Shown here: positions 7,665 through 15,636 of the stretch, piece after piece
Position numbering within the stretch: the first letter of the stretch is position 1
How the letters are laid out: each line of letters begins with the position of its first letter
NCBI GenBank assembly: GCA_900770605.1
Contig: CAAGKS010000136.1
Coordinates: forward strand, 1-29,561
Direction of reading: 5' to 3'
DNA: 29,561 nt
From: Clostridia bacterium
GTDB taxonomy: Bacteria; Bacillota; Clostridia; Oscillospirales; CAG-272
The notes under the pieces: model-generated
Databases searched by the model: none
What the model saw: only the letters and a program-made list of their open reading frames with translations
Told to the model about the DNA's origin: nothing
Program-made: the position numbers and the translations under genes

Positions 7665-8831
7665 TTAAAGACCGAGCTTCTCCATAAAGCTTTGCATCTG
7701 CGCGGCTTTGTCCTTACTTACGTCATTATTCGTTTTGAGCTCGTTTACGCTTCTTTCAATGCCGCCTTTGAATATGAGCTTTATCCATCTGCGCACCTGC
7801 ATTACAGGAAGCAGCCATTTATGCTTTTTCAGAACGGGATAATTATATTTAATAACATCGTAAGGAGAAAATATTCTCGACAACACATATCTAAGCTTTC
7901 CGCCGCGTTTCCCTTGCTGAATTGAAATCTTATTTGACAACGTTCCATAAACACCGCCACTAAGCACATAATTGCGCATGTCGAGCATAAGATCTGTATA
8001 TTCCCCATCACAAAACCAAATTTCCATCAACTGTCTTGCATACTGTGCAAACGTAAGCAATCTGCCTTTGCTCAAAAGTTCTTCAAGCTTTTTCTGATTC
8101 AAATCGATATTACGATCCAAGATATACATATCGAGAAACGGCTTTATGCCACAACCGCCGGTTTCAAAATGCTTCGCCATATGAGCAATATGATAAAAAT
8201 AAAACATTTCATTGCTCATCACACTTTGATAAGACGCACCTTGTTTCAATTCAGTATAATCCCAAACGTTTGCAAGTATGCTACTTGCTTCGTTTGCAAC
8301 ATCATCCTCAACAAGATCGTAATGAAGCTCAACATGTACTCCGCTCGCAGAATACATCTGCAAGTCATGAGAGCTTTTTACTGAAGCTCTATACCCGAGC
8401 TTCTCTACCAAAACGGACGATGCCGCTTCAAGATCACTTTCATGAACGAGCACGTCTATATCACAGCTCGTACGCATCCACGCCTCAGGATAGAGCGGGC
8501 GGATAACCGAGCCCTTCAAGGGTATAAACGGTATTCCTGCGTTTTCCAAGGTCTCTACCAACTGATCAAGCTCATAGCTTATGCGCTCGCATCTGAATAC
8601 TGCTATCATTTGCTGCTGGCTGAATTTTTGAGATAATTCGTCTTTACCGAGAATTCCCAGCTTATTAAGCGCGCTTGCCACTATATGCACCATATCGTGC
8701 GCCTTTGACAGCTCATACAATTTTATAAGCAAGTCTGGTGTAAGCTGATCAGTCACATCTTCTTCGATATATTCTCCAAAGATCTCCGCGCGGATCAAAG
8801 AAAATAATATTCCATTTACTTCCCAGTTCAT
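7665..8831 (-). CDS. nucleotidyltransferase-family protein (NTP_transf_5-like)
   Basis: This 388-residue protein resembles the uncharacterised nucleotidyltransferase family often found in surface polysaccharide loci. The fold signature is visible as PLKGSVIRPLYPEAWMR (about 104-120) followed by SCDIDVLV with Asp124 and Asp126, the expected metal ligands, and then VELHYDL near 170. The start has the ribosome site TAAGGAGAT. The first 43 residues are strongly similar to a 47-residue stub at 10174-10317, including 13 consecutive identical residues. It sits 170 bases after the epimerase gene and only 11 bases before the Fe-S gene. It may add a nucleotidyl or phospho group to a sugar or protein; no function is established for close relatives that I can name. 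Confidence 0.75.
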   Translation of the reverse strand: MNWEVNGILFSLIRAEIFGEYIEEDVTDQLTPDLLIKLYELSKAHDMVHIVASALNKLGILGKDELSQKFSQQQMIAVFRCERISYELDQLVETLENAGIPFIPLKGSVIRPLYPEAWMRTSCDIDVLVHESDLEAASSVLVEKLGYRASVKSSHDLQMYSASGVHVELHYDLVEDDVANEASSILANVWDYTELKQGASYQSVMSNEMFYFYHIAHMAKHFETGGCGIKPFLDMYILDRNIDLNQKKLEELLSKGRLLTFAQYARQLMEIWFCDGEYTDLMLDMRNYVLSGGVYGTLSNKISIQQGKRGGKLRYVLSRIFSPYDVIKYNYPVLKKHKWLLPVMQVRRWIKLIFKGGIERSVNELKTNNDVSKDKAAQMQSFMEKLGL

Positions 8832-9001
8832 AAAAATATCTCCTTATATAGAGGAACAACCTTGCCCCTTATATTTATGATTCTCGCATTCATGTATGAC
8901 TACTCATAGTTATGATCTCTCTACATTTTATAATTGTATGCTATATCAACGCAGCCGTATAGATCAAAACGTACTTTATCACACATAGTCGGATATTTTT
9001 C

Positions 9002-10090
9002 TCATACCTGATAAAATACCTTATACCACTCCGCGAACTTTCTCAAACCTTCACGCAGGCTAGTGCTGGGCTTGAATCCGAAATCTCTTTCCAATGCACT
9101 AGTATCGGCATACGTCACAGCCACATCACCCGGTTGCATGGGCACTAACTTCTTATGAGCTTCGAAGTCATAGTCAGCGGGAAGCACCTCTGCTTTCACC
9201 AACTCCTCCGAAAGAATCTGAACAAAGTCAAGAAGATTTTCAGGATTGTTATTACCGATATTATATACACGATACGGAGGTAATGGCAGTCCGTCTTCGC
9301 CGTTCAGTTTCATGGGTGCATTCTGCATAACATACTTGACACCTGTTACGATATCGTCCACATAGGTAAAGTCACGCTTGCAGTTGCCGTAGTTGAATAT
9401 TTCGATAGTCTGCCCTTTGAGTAGTTTATTCGTGAAACCAAAATACGCCATATCAGGACGACCTGCAGGACCATAAACTGTAAAAAAACGTAGGCCGGTT
9501 GACGGAATATTATATATCTTAGAGTAAGCATGAGCCATTAGTTCATTGGACTTCTTGGTAGCTGCATAGAGCGAGACAGGGTTGTCCACCTTGTCATCAG
9601 TACTATATGGGATCTTCCTATTTGTACCATATACGGAAGAAGAGCTTGCGTACACTAGATGCTCAACCGGCTTATCCGTATTCATGCTTGCGCGACATGC
9701 TTCTAAGATATTATAAAAACCAATGATATTCGACTCAATGTAAACATCAGGATTGGTAATAGAATAACGAACGCCTGCCTGTGCGGCGAGATTGACAACG
9801 ACATCGAAACGATATGCATTAAATAGATCATCAATCATAAGACGATCCGCAATATTACCTTTTACAAATATCCACTTCGAGTCAAGACGATTTTCTGACA
9901 ACTTATTCAGTTCTTCCAAACGATGTTCCTTAATAGACACATCATAATAGTCATTCATATTATCCAGGCCCACGATGGTCACAGAACTGACTGTTTTAAG
10001 CAACTCCCTCACTAAATTAGAACCTATGAATCCTGCTGCACCAGTGACGAGAATTGTCTTATTTGTAAGATTTATATTTGGGGTAAGCAT
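9002..10090 (-). CDS. UDP-glucuronate 4-epimerase (extended SDR family)
   Basis: This 362-residue NAD-dependent epimerase converts UDP-glucuronate to UDP-galacturonate. It has the Rossmann loop GAAGFIG at 17-23, the catalytic YAATK with Tyr175 and Lys179, and the serine run at 149-152. The segment LDNMNDYYDVSIKEHRL (42-58) is typical of glucuronate 4-epimerases rather than GalE. A ribosome site TAGGAGAA precedes the start. The UDP-glucose dehydrogenase that makes its substrate is encoded 240 bases upstream, with only a gene stub between them. The gene lies between two homologous nucleotidyltransferase 5' ends, suggesting that it arrived as part of an insertion. A related 4-epimerase specificity cannot be fully excluded. 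Confidence 0.87.
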   Translation of the reverse strand: MLTPNINLTNKTILVTGAAGFIGSNLVRELLKTVSSVTIVGLDNMNDYYDVSIKEHRLEELNKLSENRLDSKWIFVKGNIADRLMIDDLFNAYRFDVVVNLAAQAGVRYSITNPDVYIESNIIGFYNILEACRASMNTDKPVEHLVYASSSSVYGTNRKIPYSTDDKVDNPVSLYAATKKSNELMAHAYSKIYNIPSTGLRFFTVYGPAGRPDMAYFGFTNKLLKGQTIEIFNYGNCKRDFTYVDDIVTGVKYVMQNAPMKLNGEDGLPLPPYRVYNIGNNNPENLLDFVQILSEELVKAEVLPADYDFEAHKKLVPMQPGDVAVTYADTSALERDFGFKPSTSLREGLRKFAEWYKVFYQV

Positions 10091-10173
10091 AGTATGTTCT
10101 CCTATATTTTTGTGGTGTATTACTTATGTAATTCTATCAATAAGCAATCCGAACTTTTTGCAAAAAACAAGTT

Positions 10174-10317
10174 TCAGTCATTGGATATCTTTGACAGCGC
10201 ATACAGCTGCGCGAGCTTATCCTGTGTAAGCCCTTCTATCACACCCTCTTCGATCCGCTCTCCAAAGATCTCCGCACGGATCAAAGAAAATAATATTCGG
10301 TTTACTTTCTGATCCAT
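10174..10317 (-). pseudogene. truncated 5' stub of a nucleotidyltransferase gene (paralogue of 7665-8831)
   Basis: This short open frame of 47 residues has its own ribosome site (AAGGAGAT) directly after the UDP-glucose dehydrogenase stop. Its first 43 residues match the start of the intact nucleotidyltransferase at 29 positions, with ILFSLIRAEIFGE identical, then similarity ends abruptly after LSK and a stop follows four codons later. At the DNA level 10260-10307 matches 8774-8821 with three mismatches in 48. Its amino-acid differences show that it is an older homologue, not a fresh copy. It looks like the remains of a gene that once followed ugd and was cut off when the epimerase module entered. 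Confidence 0.85.
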
Positions 10318-10329
10318 AACAAGATCTCC

Positions 10330-11568
10330 TTAATCACGTCTGAAAATATCGCGGGTATATACCTTATCTGCAACGTCATCAAGACATGCATCATATCTGT
10401 TAGCGATGATAGCGTCACACATAGACTTGAACTTTTCGATATCGTTTACTACAAGGCTTCCAAAGAAGGTATCTCCATCATTGAGCGTAGGCTCATAGAT
10501 AACGACTGTTGCTCCCTTTGCCTTTACGCGCTTCATTACGCCCTGGATAGACGACTGACGGAAGTTATCCGAGCCTGCCTTCATAGTAAGGCGGTACACG
10601 CCGACAACTGCGGGGGTCTCCTTGGACTTGCTGTATTCGTTATCCTCTTCATAGCCATAATAGCCTGCCATCCTCAAAACGCGGTCAGCAATAAAGTCCT
10701 TACGTGTCCTATTGGACTCAACGATAGCGGACATCATATTCTGAGGAACGTCTGCATAGTTTGCGAGCAGCTGCTTGGTATCCTTGGGCAAGCAATAGCC
10801 GCCGTATCCAAACGAGGGATTATTATAGTGGCTTCCTATTCTGGGGTCAAGGCACACGCCGTTGATTATCTGCTGAGTGTCAAGTCCCTTCATTTCTGCA
10901 TACGTATCAAGCTCGTTGAAATATGCAACGCGGAGCGCAAGATAGGTGTTTGCAAACAGCTTAACTGCCTCTGCCTCGGTAAAGCCCATGATCAGCGTCT
11001 CAACGTCCTCTTTGACTGCTCCCTGCTGCAAGAGCGCCGCAAAATCGTTAGCCGCCTTTACAAGACGCTCGTCCTCGGTATCAGTTCCCACGATGATCCT
11101 GCTCGGGTACAGGTTATCGTAAAGCGCCTTTGACTCACGAAGGAACTCGGGGCTGAAAATGATATTTTTGCAGTTATACTTCTCTCTTACCATAGCGGTA
11201 AAGCCAACGGGAATGGTTGACTTGATTACCATAACAGCCTCGGGGTTATATTTAAGAACGAGCTTAATAACCGACTCAACGGCAGAGGTATCAAAGAAAT
11301 TCTTCTGGCTATCGTAATTGGTGGGAGCTGCGATAACGACGAAATCCGCTCCCTTATATGCTTCCTCTGCATCAAGGGTTGCGATCAGGTCAAGCTCCTT
11401 CTCCGCAAGATACTTCTCAATATAATCGTCCTGTATGGGCGACTTTTTATTATTGATAAGCTCAACCTTTTCCGGCACGATATCAACTGCCATGACCTTA
11501 TTATGCTGAGCCAACAGCACAGATATTGACAAGCCTACGTATCCTGTTCCTGCTACTGCGATTTTCAT
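10330..11568 (-). CDS. ugd: UDP-glucose 6-dehydrogenase
   Basis: This 412-residue enzyme oxidises UDP-glucose to UDP-glucuronate with two NAD+ in the cytosol. The NAD loop GTGYVG is at 7-12, the conserved STIPVG at 117-122, EFLRES at 141-146, and the active-site stretch FGYGGYCLPKDT at 253-264 contains the catalytic Cys259. Length and motifs match the short single-polypeptide bacterial enzymes. A gap of 54 bases separates it from fucU upstream, and a GGAG-type site precedes the start. Together with the epimerase further down it supplies UDP-glucuronate and UDP-galacturonate, so the polysaccharide is probably acidic. Confidence 0.95.
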   Translation of the reverse strand: MKIAVAGTGYVGLSISVLLAQHNKVMAVDIVPEKVELINNKKSPIQDDYIEKYLAEKELDLIATLDAEEAYKGADFVVIAAPTNYDSQKNFFDTSAVESVIKLVLKYNPEAVMVIKSTIPVGFTAMVREKYNCKNIIFSPEFLRESKALYDNLYPSRIIVGTDTEDERLVKAANDFAALLQQGAVKEDVETLIMGFTEAEAVKLFANTYLALRVAYFNELDTYAEMKGLDTQQIINGVCLDPRIGSHYNNPSFGYGGYCLPKDTKQLLANYADVPQNMMSAIVESNRTRKDFIADRVLRMAGYYGYEEDNEYSKSKETPAVVGVYRLTMKAGSDNFRQSSIQGVMKRVKAKGATVVIYEPTLNDGDTFFGSLVVNDIEKFKSMCDAIIANRYDACLDDVADKVYTRDIFRRD

Positions 11569-11622
11569 ATCTATTTAATCTCCATCTTTTATTTTTTGAA
11601 AAATCAACTGAATTTTACGGCA

Positions 11623-12051
11623 TCAATAAATAACGCCCTTTTTGAGAATTACGTTTGCATACTGAGCCTTTTCGCCCGTGGCGATAACGGCGTACGCCTT
11701 TTTAGAGCGCTCGTAATATTCAAAGCGATCTATGAGCGTCATCTCGCATTCCGGCTCGTGCTTCTGGATTATTTTCTCAAAATCCTCCCAGATCTCAGGA
11801 GCGGGGTCTCCCTTATCGACCTGCATTACGATGAAATTCTCCTTATCGTACTGATCGAGCGGGAAAAGCGGGAGTATCGCTTCAAGAAGATCGAGAACTC
11901 CAAGTCCGTCTGCTCTTATTATCTGATTATTATGCGCTATGCTCTCCGCGGGAAAGTTTGCATCTGCAAGCACGATCTCATCACAGTGTCCCATCTCACA
12001 AAGCACCTTGAGAAGCATGGGCGAAAGTATCGGTGAAATATTTTTAAGCAT
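11623..12051 (-). CDS. fucU: L-fucose mutarotase (RbsD/FucU family)
   Basis: This 142-residue protein interconverts the alpha and beta anomers of L-fucose, supplying the anomer used by fucokinase. It begins MLKNISPILSPMLLKVLCEM, very close to the FucU pattern. His22 in MGHCDEIVLAD is the conserved catalytic position and the C-terminal stretch near YAVIATGE carries the conserved tyrosine. An upstream in-frame ATG at 12084 exists, but the ATG at 12051 is preferred because AAGGAGAGG lies just before it and the homology begins there. Only 17 bases separate it from the end of fkp, so the two are co-expressed. RbsD is the main alternative, but the fkp neighbour makes fucose the expected sugar. Confidence 0.9.
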   Translation of the reverse strand: MLKNISPILSPMLLKVLCEMGHCDEIVLADANFPAESIAHNNQIIRADGLGVLDLLEAILPLFPLDQYDKENFIVMQVDKGDPAPEIWEDFEKIIQKHEPECEMTLIDRFEYYERSKKAYAVIATGEKAQYANVILKKGVIY

Positions 12052-12068
12052 ATTCCCTCTCCTTTTTA

Positions 12069-15032
12069 TTAAGTAATAGTACAATCCCAGACGTCAACGG
12101 ACGAATCCTGGAATACCTCTTTAAGACGCGCACGAACGTCTGCCTTGCTGACTCCCTTTTTGAGGATCACCTGCAAGAATCCGCCGCCGCCTGCTCCGCA
12201 AACGAGCTTACCTGCCGTAAAGTCCTCAACACTTGCAAAGATCTGGTCTATAAGCGTATTCGTTGATCCCTTATCGACCTTTTGTGAAAGCTCCCAGTGG
12301 TAATTCAAGAGGTTAGCAAACTCGTCAACGTTGCCTCTTTCAAGCTCAAATCTCATAAGAGCCGCCGTTCTCTGTATCTCGTTGAGCGCGAACAGCGAAT
12401 CGGGCTCGTTGCCAACGTATCTGCCAACAACGTCACGCAAGAGATTTCTTGCAAGTCTGCGCTGACCTGTGTATATAAGCACGAAGCGCTCGTTAAGCTC
12501 CTGAACCGTCTTATCGGGTATCTTTACGTGATCCACCTTGATTATCTGCTCGATGCCGGGCATCGCGGTGATATACTTGATTCCCGGAGTAACGCCGCCG
12601 ACCTGGTCCTGCCAGCCACCGCCTGTGGACATTATCTGCTCCATTACCAGAACGTGCTGGTAAAGATCGTCCTCGGTATGCTCAATACCCATAAATTCAA
12701 ATATCGCCTTGACGCACGCCGCGGAAAGAATGGAGCTTGTACCCAAGCCGCTTCCCTTCGGCACGTTAGTTACCTCGGAATTCATTATAAATCCGCCGCC
12801 GAGTCTATCGAGTATCTCGCCGAGGTCGCCGCCCTCTTTGGGAAGTACTCCGCAAGCAAGCAACGCCGCCTTTTGAAGCGCGAAGGGATCGCAAGGATCT
12901 CCCGTTGCCTGCAACGGCTCGAGCGTATCGAATTCGCCGTGAACGTCCATATCTCTGCTATCAAAGACTATCTTACGCTCTGCTATTTTCTCAAGCGTTA
13001 CCTCCACGGGCTTTTCGCCATTAAGAAGTATAGAAGCGTTAAGCACAGTACCGCCCATTTCGTTACAGTACGGGGGGGTATCTGACCAGCCGCCACCCCA
13101 GTTGACGCGCAACGGGAGCTTTACCGTATGCTTATCAGCGGTTATTCTGCACTTCTCGTTATACCTCAGATTTTCTATCGTGCCCTTGAGTATGGTCTCG
13201 GATATGGTATCAAAGCATTTAGCGAGCAGCTTCTCGCCCTCAACGCCACCAAGCGCCATACCTATGTAGTAATAAAGTCTGATCGCTTCTGAAAAATCCG
13301 CCTTTTCAAGATGCTTACTCAGCCACTTCTCCTGTATGGGTGTGAGCTTATCGGAATGGAGCATTCCCTTTGCCTCTCTTGCGGGCTTGCCCTCTGCGAT
13401 AAGACGCGAGATACCGTCCATCTGCACAAGCTCCTGCATACGCTTGTCCCACGCAATTATCGCATCAGGATCAGCCGCGTTGAAGCCTGAGCAAAGAGAT
13501 TTGCGAGTAGCGCTTCTCCAAGCCGAAATATCACCGCTGCCGTGCGCCATATCATAAACGTTGAGCGCGGCTGACACTGCCTGAGAAATGGTATCACACG
13601 CCGGATATATATCAGCCGTCCAAAGCGTGCCGTTATACTCCTCTCCAAGCTCTGAGACGGATATTGCATTGTTTGCGATAAACTCGCTGAGCGGTCTGCC
13701 AAAGAGCTTATCCTGCTTGGGATTATCTCCAATTCCGTAAATACGGACTACGAACTTCCCGTCCTTCTGCTTTAGTCCGTGAAGCACGACGTCAGACGGA
13801 ACACTCACGCCGTGGATATCGATGTATGAGAGCAATACGTTATCGCCAACGGTGGCGTTTCTATGAACGTAAGACACCTCAAGATAACAATTCTCGCCTA
13901 TCTTAGCACCATTTGTAAGAACGCTGTTATAGCCTGCCGCGGCGCTGCTCACGCTACTTCCTACGCGACTGCTCCAACCGAGATCACTATACGCCTCAAC
14001 GCCGCCTGACATGAGCTTGAGTATTTCGTTGGTAGTGCCAAAATGGATAAACTTCGCAGGTGCGAGACGCAGGAGCTTCAAGCGGTACGGACGAAGTGCG
14101 TTCCAAACTGCAGTACGCGCGTCGTGAAGCTCGTCACAAAGCTCGCCCTCAGGCTTTTCAAGGTAGAACTGTTCAAGCGTAGAATCCGTTGCAAGCGGAT
14201 ACTGAAAATCGCCATAGAGAGACAAGCGTATTTTGTCATTGACATAATCACAATATTTTTGTTTATCAACGACACCGTTTGTGCTTATCAGTGAGAATAA
14301 AGAGGTTAACAGATCAGTTCCAAGTAAGATCGCACCCGTATCAATATCCACCATACCATGCTCATTTACTGCGCCGAAGGACTGGAGTATATCAACACTC
14401 TGCTTATGTAAGAACTGACGGACACTTCCATCCTCATCCCGAAGATAGACGCCATGATTCTTACCCGTATCCACATGTTCCTTGAAACTGATAACCGCAG
14501 CGCCAGACCCAGACCAGTCAATCAGCAACGGATTGAATAGCAGCAGGACATCACCAGAAAGGAGTAACATGCCTTCACGGATGCGTCCCGGAACTGCAGA
14601 CATGGAGATAATAAATTCATCAAACAATGTAGAAGAACGACCATCCAAAAGCCTATGCGGTACAGGACTGAACAATTTGCCAAGGGCGCTATACTGCGGC
14701 ACACGCTTACTATCTCCGCCAGAGTGGATAACAAGTATACGTTTACCTACCCAACCACCGTTTTCGCTCAGCCATTTGAGGACAGAGAGCGTAGCTCCAC
14801 CCGAGCCAACACGCACTCCACCTTCGTCCGGGATCACAGCAAATTTAGTGCGGAATGGAAGATAAGAGCGGCGTTCTTCGATCTGACGTTCGAAAGAACG
14901 AGCCTGCCGGGAATTAGATGCCGTCAGAATAATGTAATCCCACGTTGGGAATGTTGCTGATTTCAGGGAACGATTGTAATCATCCCATGCATCCTTGTAA
15001 GACTGGGATAAGTATAAACTACTGTTGTTCAT
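12069..15032 (-). CDS. fkp: bifunctional L-fucokinase / L-fucose-1-phosphate guanylyltransferase
   Basis: This 987-residue fusion converts free L-fucose to GDP-L-fucose in two steps (fucose salvage). The N-terminal guanylyltransferase half shows GSGGATLSVL (76-85) and HSGGDSKRVPQYSALGKLF (103-121), the nucleotide-binding parts of the fucose-1-phosphate pyrophosphorylase family. The C-terminal half is a GHMP kinase, with VNWGGGWSDTPPYCNEMGG near 642-660, the ATP loop PKGSGLGTSS near 757-766 and GAGGGG at 946-951. The size is like Bacteroides Fkp (about 950). GGAGAA precedes the start. The first 260 codons or so use GAA far more than GAG, while the rest favours GAG, suggesting a mosaic gene at the cassette edge. 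It feeds the fucosylation of the surface polymer. Confidence 0.95.
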   Translation of the reverse strand: MNNSSLYLSQSYKDAWDDYNRSLKSATFPTWDYIILTASNSRQARSFERQIEERRSYLPFRTKFAVIPDEGGVRVGSGGATLSVLKWLSENGGWVGKRILVIHSGGDSKRVPQYSALGKLFSPVPHRLLDGRSSTLFDEFIISMSAVPGRIREGMLLLSGDVLLLFNPLLIDWSGSGAAVISFKEHVDTGKNHGVYLRDEDGSVRQFLHKQSVDILQSFGAVNEHGMVDIDTGAILLGTDLLTSLFSLISTNGVVDKQKYCDYVNDKIRLSLYGDFQYPLATDSTLEQFYLEKPEGELCDELHDARTAVWNALRPYRLKLLRLAPAKFIHFGTTNEILKLMSGGVEAYSDLGWSSRVGSSVSSAAAGYNSVLTNGAKIGENCYLEVSYVHRNATVGDNVLLSYIDIHGVSVPSDVVLHGLKQKDGKFVVRIYGIGDNPKQDKLFGRPLSEFIANNAISVSELGEEYNGTLWTADIYPACDTISQAVSAALNVYDMAHGSGDISAWRSATRKSLCSGFNAADPDAIIAWDKRMQELVQMDGISRLIAEGKPAREAKGMLHSDKLTPIQEKWLSKHLEKADFSEAIRLYYYIGMALGGVEGEKLLAKCFDTISETILKGTIENLRYNEKCRITADKHTVKLPLRVNWGGGWSDTPPYCNEMGGTVLNASILLNGEKPVEVTLEKIAERKIVFDSRDMDVHGEFDTLEPLQATGDPCDPFALQKAALLACGVLPKEGGDLGEILDRLGGGFIMNSEVTNVPKGSGLGTSSILSAACVKAIFEFMGIEHTEDDLYQHVLVMEQIMSTGGGWQDQVGGVTPGIKYITAMPGIEQIIKVDHVKIPDKTVQELNERFVLIYTGQRRLARNLLRDVVGRYVGNEPDSLFALNEIQRTAALMRFELERGNVDEFANLLNYHWELSQKVDKGSTNTLIDQIFASVEDFTAGKLVCGAGGGGFLQVILKKGVSKADVRARLKEVFQDSSVDVWDCTIT

Positions 15033-15636
15033 TGCGATGTTTCTCCATTATATTGTTATTATCACAGTTATCCAAATTGAAGATTTGATTCATTCAGCTT
15101 ATCGCATATAAGTGAATGGCAACAAATACTATAAATGTGTGACTATGCAGAGCAAAAAATATATAGTAATGATGATTATTACTTCTGTTCAAGATACACG
15201 CTCAACGTTATTCATTAATCCTCTTTCAAGTTGACGCTGGAGCAATACGCCGCTCCAAGCTACACAACCAACCGATCTTTTGGGAATTCTTATTATTAAA
15301 CCTCAAATGATACTTGATATGAAAGATACCAATGTTCAGAAAATATGAATTAATCACCTAAAACTACTACCATTATTGTGTGAGAACGAGTTTTGACGTA
15401 TTTGTCATTTTCCACTCTTTCTTTCTTTTCAGTTTTATCTTTTTAATACTACTCCAAATGTTGACACGAACTTCAGCTGTCGCCATCAATGTCATCCCGC
15501 GACTTTCAATTCGAGCATCGATATATTCGTCTCCATCCCCGTACTTCTCTTGTCGGTTCTATATCGGCGTTATCCTCTTCATGTCGAAGAAAATATTTTG
15601 AAAGCGAAAGCTCTTATATCTCAATATAATCGAAAA
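15033..15636. other. 604-bp gene-free region between wzx and fkp, probable recombination scar
   Basis: No convincing gene is present. On the minus strand an open stretch of 61 codons without a clear start (15373-15558, containing GDGDEYIDARIES and MATAEVRVNIW) looks like the tail of a decayed gene whose family I do not recognise. A second open stretch (about 15190-15300, with IPKRSVGCVAWSG) is also unrecognised. A 6-bp perfect stem (15238-15243 with 15252-15257) lacks a T-run, so it is not a terminator. The spacing is unlike the overlapping genes on its wzx side. Confidence 0.6.

Noticed and set aside
8832..9001. Possible internal promoter (TTGATC with TATAGC, spacer 16) between epimerase and nucleotidyltransferase genes
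   Set aside because: Both boxes match poorly and read-through from the operon promoter is sufficient to explain expression.
15047..15075. TTGGAT-17-TATAAT promoter-like sequence just before fkp on the minus strand
   Set aside because: The -10 box is directly followed by the ribosome site GGAGAA, so transcription from it would start inside or after that site; it is probably an AT-rich coincidence.
15238..15257. TGGAGC/GCTCCA stem as a terminator between wzx and fkp
   Set aside because: The stem is only six pairs and neither strand has a T-run after it.
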